This document shows positions 6,311 to 7,591 of a stretch of DNA of 7,591 bases, piece by piece (within the stretch, counting starts at the first letter, position 1; each line of letters opens with the position of its first letter). Origin of the DNA: Leclercia sp. UBA7405. Its GTDB lineage: Bacteria > Pseudomonadota > Gammaproteobacteria > Enterobacterales > Enterobacteriaceae. Below the pieces are notes generated by a model. That model made no database searches and had not been told where the DNA came from. It worked only from the letters and a program-made list of their open reading frames with translations. Location: NCBI GenBank assembly GCA_002469605.1, contig DKMV01000251.1, positions 391-7,981 on the forward strand, read 5' to 3'. Both the position numbers and the translations under genes were made by a program.

Positions 6311-7591
6311 ATGAAAAAACAAAATTTACGCAGCCTGGCGGCCCAGGCCATTGAACAAGTGGTGGAGCAAGGGCAGTCGCTGAGCAATGTTCTGCCTCCT
6401 CTACAGCAAAAAGTGTCCGACAAAGACAAAGCCCTGCTTCAGGAGCTCTGTTTTGGCGTGATGCGTACCCTGTCACAGCTGGAGTGGCTGGTTGGTAAAC
6501 TGATGGCGCGTCCGATGACGGGCAAACAACGCACCATCCACTATCTGATTATGGTGGGCTTTTATCAGCTGCTTTATACCCGCATTCCTCCTCACGCCGC
6601 GCTGGCAGAGACGGTAGAAGGTGCGGTCGCGGTTAAACGTCCTCAATTGAAAGGGCTGATTAACGGCGTGTTACGCCAGTTCCAGCGTCAGCAGGATGAA
6701 TTACTGACGGAATTTTCCGGTACCGAAAAGCGTTTCCTGCACCCTGACTGGCTCCTGAAGCGCCTGCAAAAAGCGTATCCGCAGCAGTGGGAAGCTATTG
6801 TTGCAGCCAATAATATGCGCCCGCCTATGTGGCTGCGTGTTAACCGTACTTATCATTCGCGTGATGAGTGGCTGGGGCTGTTAAAAGAGGCAGAAATGAA
6901 TGGCTTCCCGCATCCTGATTATCCGGATGCGGTTCGTCTGGCAGCACCGGCACCGGTACATATGCTCCCGGGTTTTGAAGAAGGATGGGTAACGGTACAG
7001 GACGCGTCGGCGCAGGGCTGTATGGCCTGGCTGGAGCCACAAAACGGCGAGCGTATTCTTGACCTTTGTGCCGCGCCGGGCGGCAAAACCACCCACATAC
7101 TGGAAGTTGCGCCGCAGGCCAGCGTTATGGCGGTGGACATTGACGAGCAACGCCTCTCGCGCGTTTACGACAACCTTAAGCGCCTGAAGTTGAAGGCCGA
7201 GGTTAAACAGGGCGATGGTCGTACGCCGGCAGCATGGTGTGGTGACGAGCAGTTCGACCGTATCTTACTGGATGCGCCTTGCTCAGCAACCGGTGTGATC
7301 CGCCGCCATCCGGATATTAAATGGTTACGCCGCGACCGTGATATTCAGGAGCTGGCGCAGCTGCAATCCGAGATTCTCGATGCTATCTGGCCGCATCTGA
7401 AAACCGGCGGTACGCTGGTATATGCGACATGCTCCGTGCTGCCTGAAGAGAATTCGCAGCAGATTGCCGCATTCCTGAAACGCACCCCAAATGCCCGTCT
7501 GGATGTAACCGGGACACCGGAACGCCCGGGCAAGCAAAATTTGCCGGGGGCTGAAGAAGGCGATGGCTTCTATTACGCTAAGCTAATCAAA
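6311..7591 (+). CDS. rsmB: 16S rRNA (cytosine-967-C5)-methyltransferase, 3' end missing
   Basis: RsmB (Fmu/Sun) methylates C967 of 16S rRNA using S-adenosylmethionine. 427 codons are open to the window edge with no stop; the visible end GFYYAKLIK lies one or two residues before the expected C-terminus (E. coli has 429 as I recall), so only the last codon or two and the stop are missing. The N-terminal part (about 5-135) is the NusB-like RNA-binding domain. The C-terminal methyltransferase has the SAM motif [10 protein letters not shown] (251-260), acidic VDID (275-278), motif [11 protein letters not shown] (321-329, Cys324 releases product) and motif [13 protein letters not shown] (371-381, catalytic Cys374). 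No Shine-Dalgarno is visible before the ATG; only U-rich sequence and the preceding hairpin. Confidence 0.96.
   Translation, partial: MKKQNLRSLAAQAIEQVVEQGQSLSNVLPPLQQKVSDKDKALLQELCFGVMRTLSQLEWLVGKLMARPMTGKQRTIHYLIMVGFYQLLYTRIPPHAALAETVEGAVAVKRPQLKGLINGVLRQFQRQQDELLTEFSGTEKRFLHPDWLLKRLQKAYPQQWEAIVAANNMRPPMWLRVNRTYHSRDEWLGLLKEAEMNGFPHPDYPDAVRLAAPAPVHMLPGFEEGWVTVQDASAQGCMAWLEPQNGERILDLCAAPGGKTTHILEVAPQASVMAVDIDEQRLSRVYDNLKRLKLKAEVKQGDGRTPAAWCGDEQFDRILLDAPCSATGVIRRHPDIKWLRRDRDIQELAQLQSEILDAIWPHLKTGGTLVYATCSVLPEENSQQIAAFLKRTPNARLDVTGTPERPGKQNLPGAEEGDGFYYAKLIK

Noticed and set aside
6840..7537. Several minus-strand open frames inside rsmB
   Set aside because: All lie under the continuous rsmB frame with intact methyltransferase motifs; none has a recognisable product.
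1..7591. A mobile element, defence system or other undescribed system
   Set aside because: Every coding stretch is accounted for by conserved enterobacterial housekeeping genes in their usual order, with no inserted sequence, direct repeats, integrase or compositional break.

Overview
This is an ordinary chromosomal housekeeping segment of an enterobacterium (Gammaproteobacteria, family Enterobacteriaceae, close to Escherichia/Enterobacter/Klebsiella). The basis is gene order plus near full-length resemblance of every protein to its Escherichia coli counterpart as I remember it: yrdA, yrdB, aroE, tsaC, yrdD, smg, dprA, def, fmt, rsmB. Lengths match the E. coli proteins exactly for YrdA (184), AroE (272), TsaC (190), Smg (157), DprA (374), Def (169) and Fmt (315), once the starts of tsaC, dprA and fmt are corrected. 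The genus cannot be settled from this sequence alone.

Layout. Bases 1-207 hold the upstream control region of a ribosomal RNA operon read leftward (rrnD-type P1 with an AT-rich UP element, P2, and the boxB hairpin of the antitermination leader; boxA is cut by the window edge). yrdA (gamma-class carbonic anhydrase-like) is read rightward from 336 to 890. From 4649 down to 866 a compact leftward cluster runs dprA-smg-yrdD-tsaC-aroE-yrdB, with overlaps or very short gaps at every junction; its end overlaps the end of yrdA. A divergent intergenic region of about 125 bases carries candidate back-to-back promoters. Rightward from it come def, fmt, a hairpin with a T tract, and rsmB, which runs off the right edge almost complete.

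How the genes work together. Much of the window serves translation: rRNA promoters, TsaC (first step of tRNA t6A37 formation), Fmt (formylation of initiator Met-tRNA), Def (removal of the formyl group from new proteins) and RsmB (16S rRNA m5C967). AroE belongs to the shikimate pathway. DprA (single-stranded DNA handling in transformation), Smg, YrdD and YrdB are less well understood companions.

I found no mobile element, CRISPR array, tRNA, phage gene or convincing unknown system. The points worth a second look are small: non-ATG starts that fix gene boundaries, a gene-end overlap with no room for a terminator, a putative terminator just ahead of an rsmB start that lacks a Shine-Dalgarno sequence, overlapping divergent promoters, and the likely initiating base of the rRNA P1 promoter.
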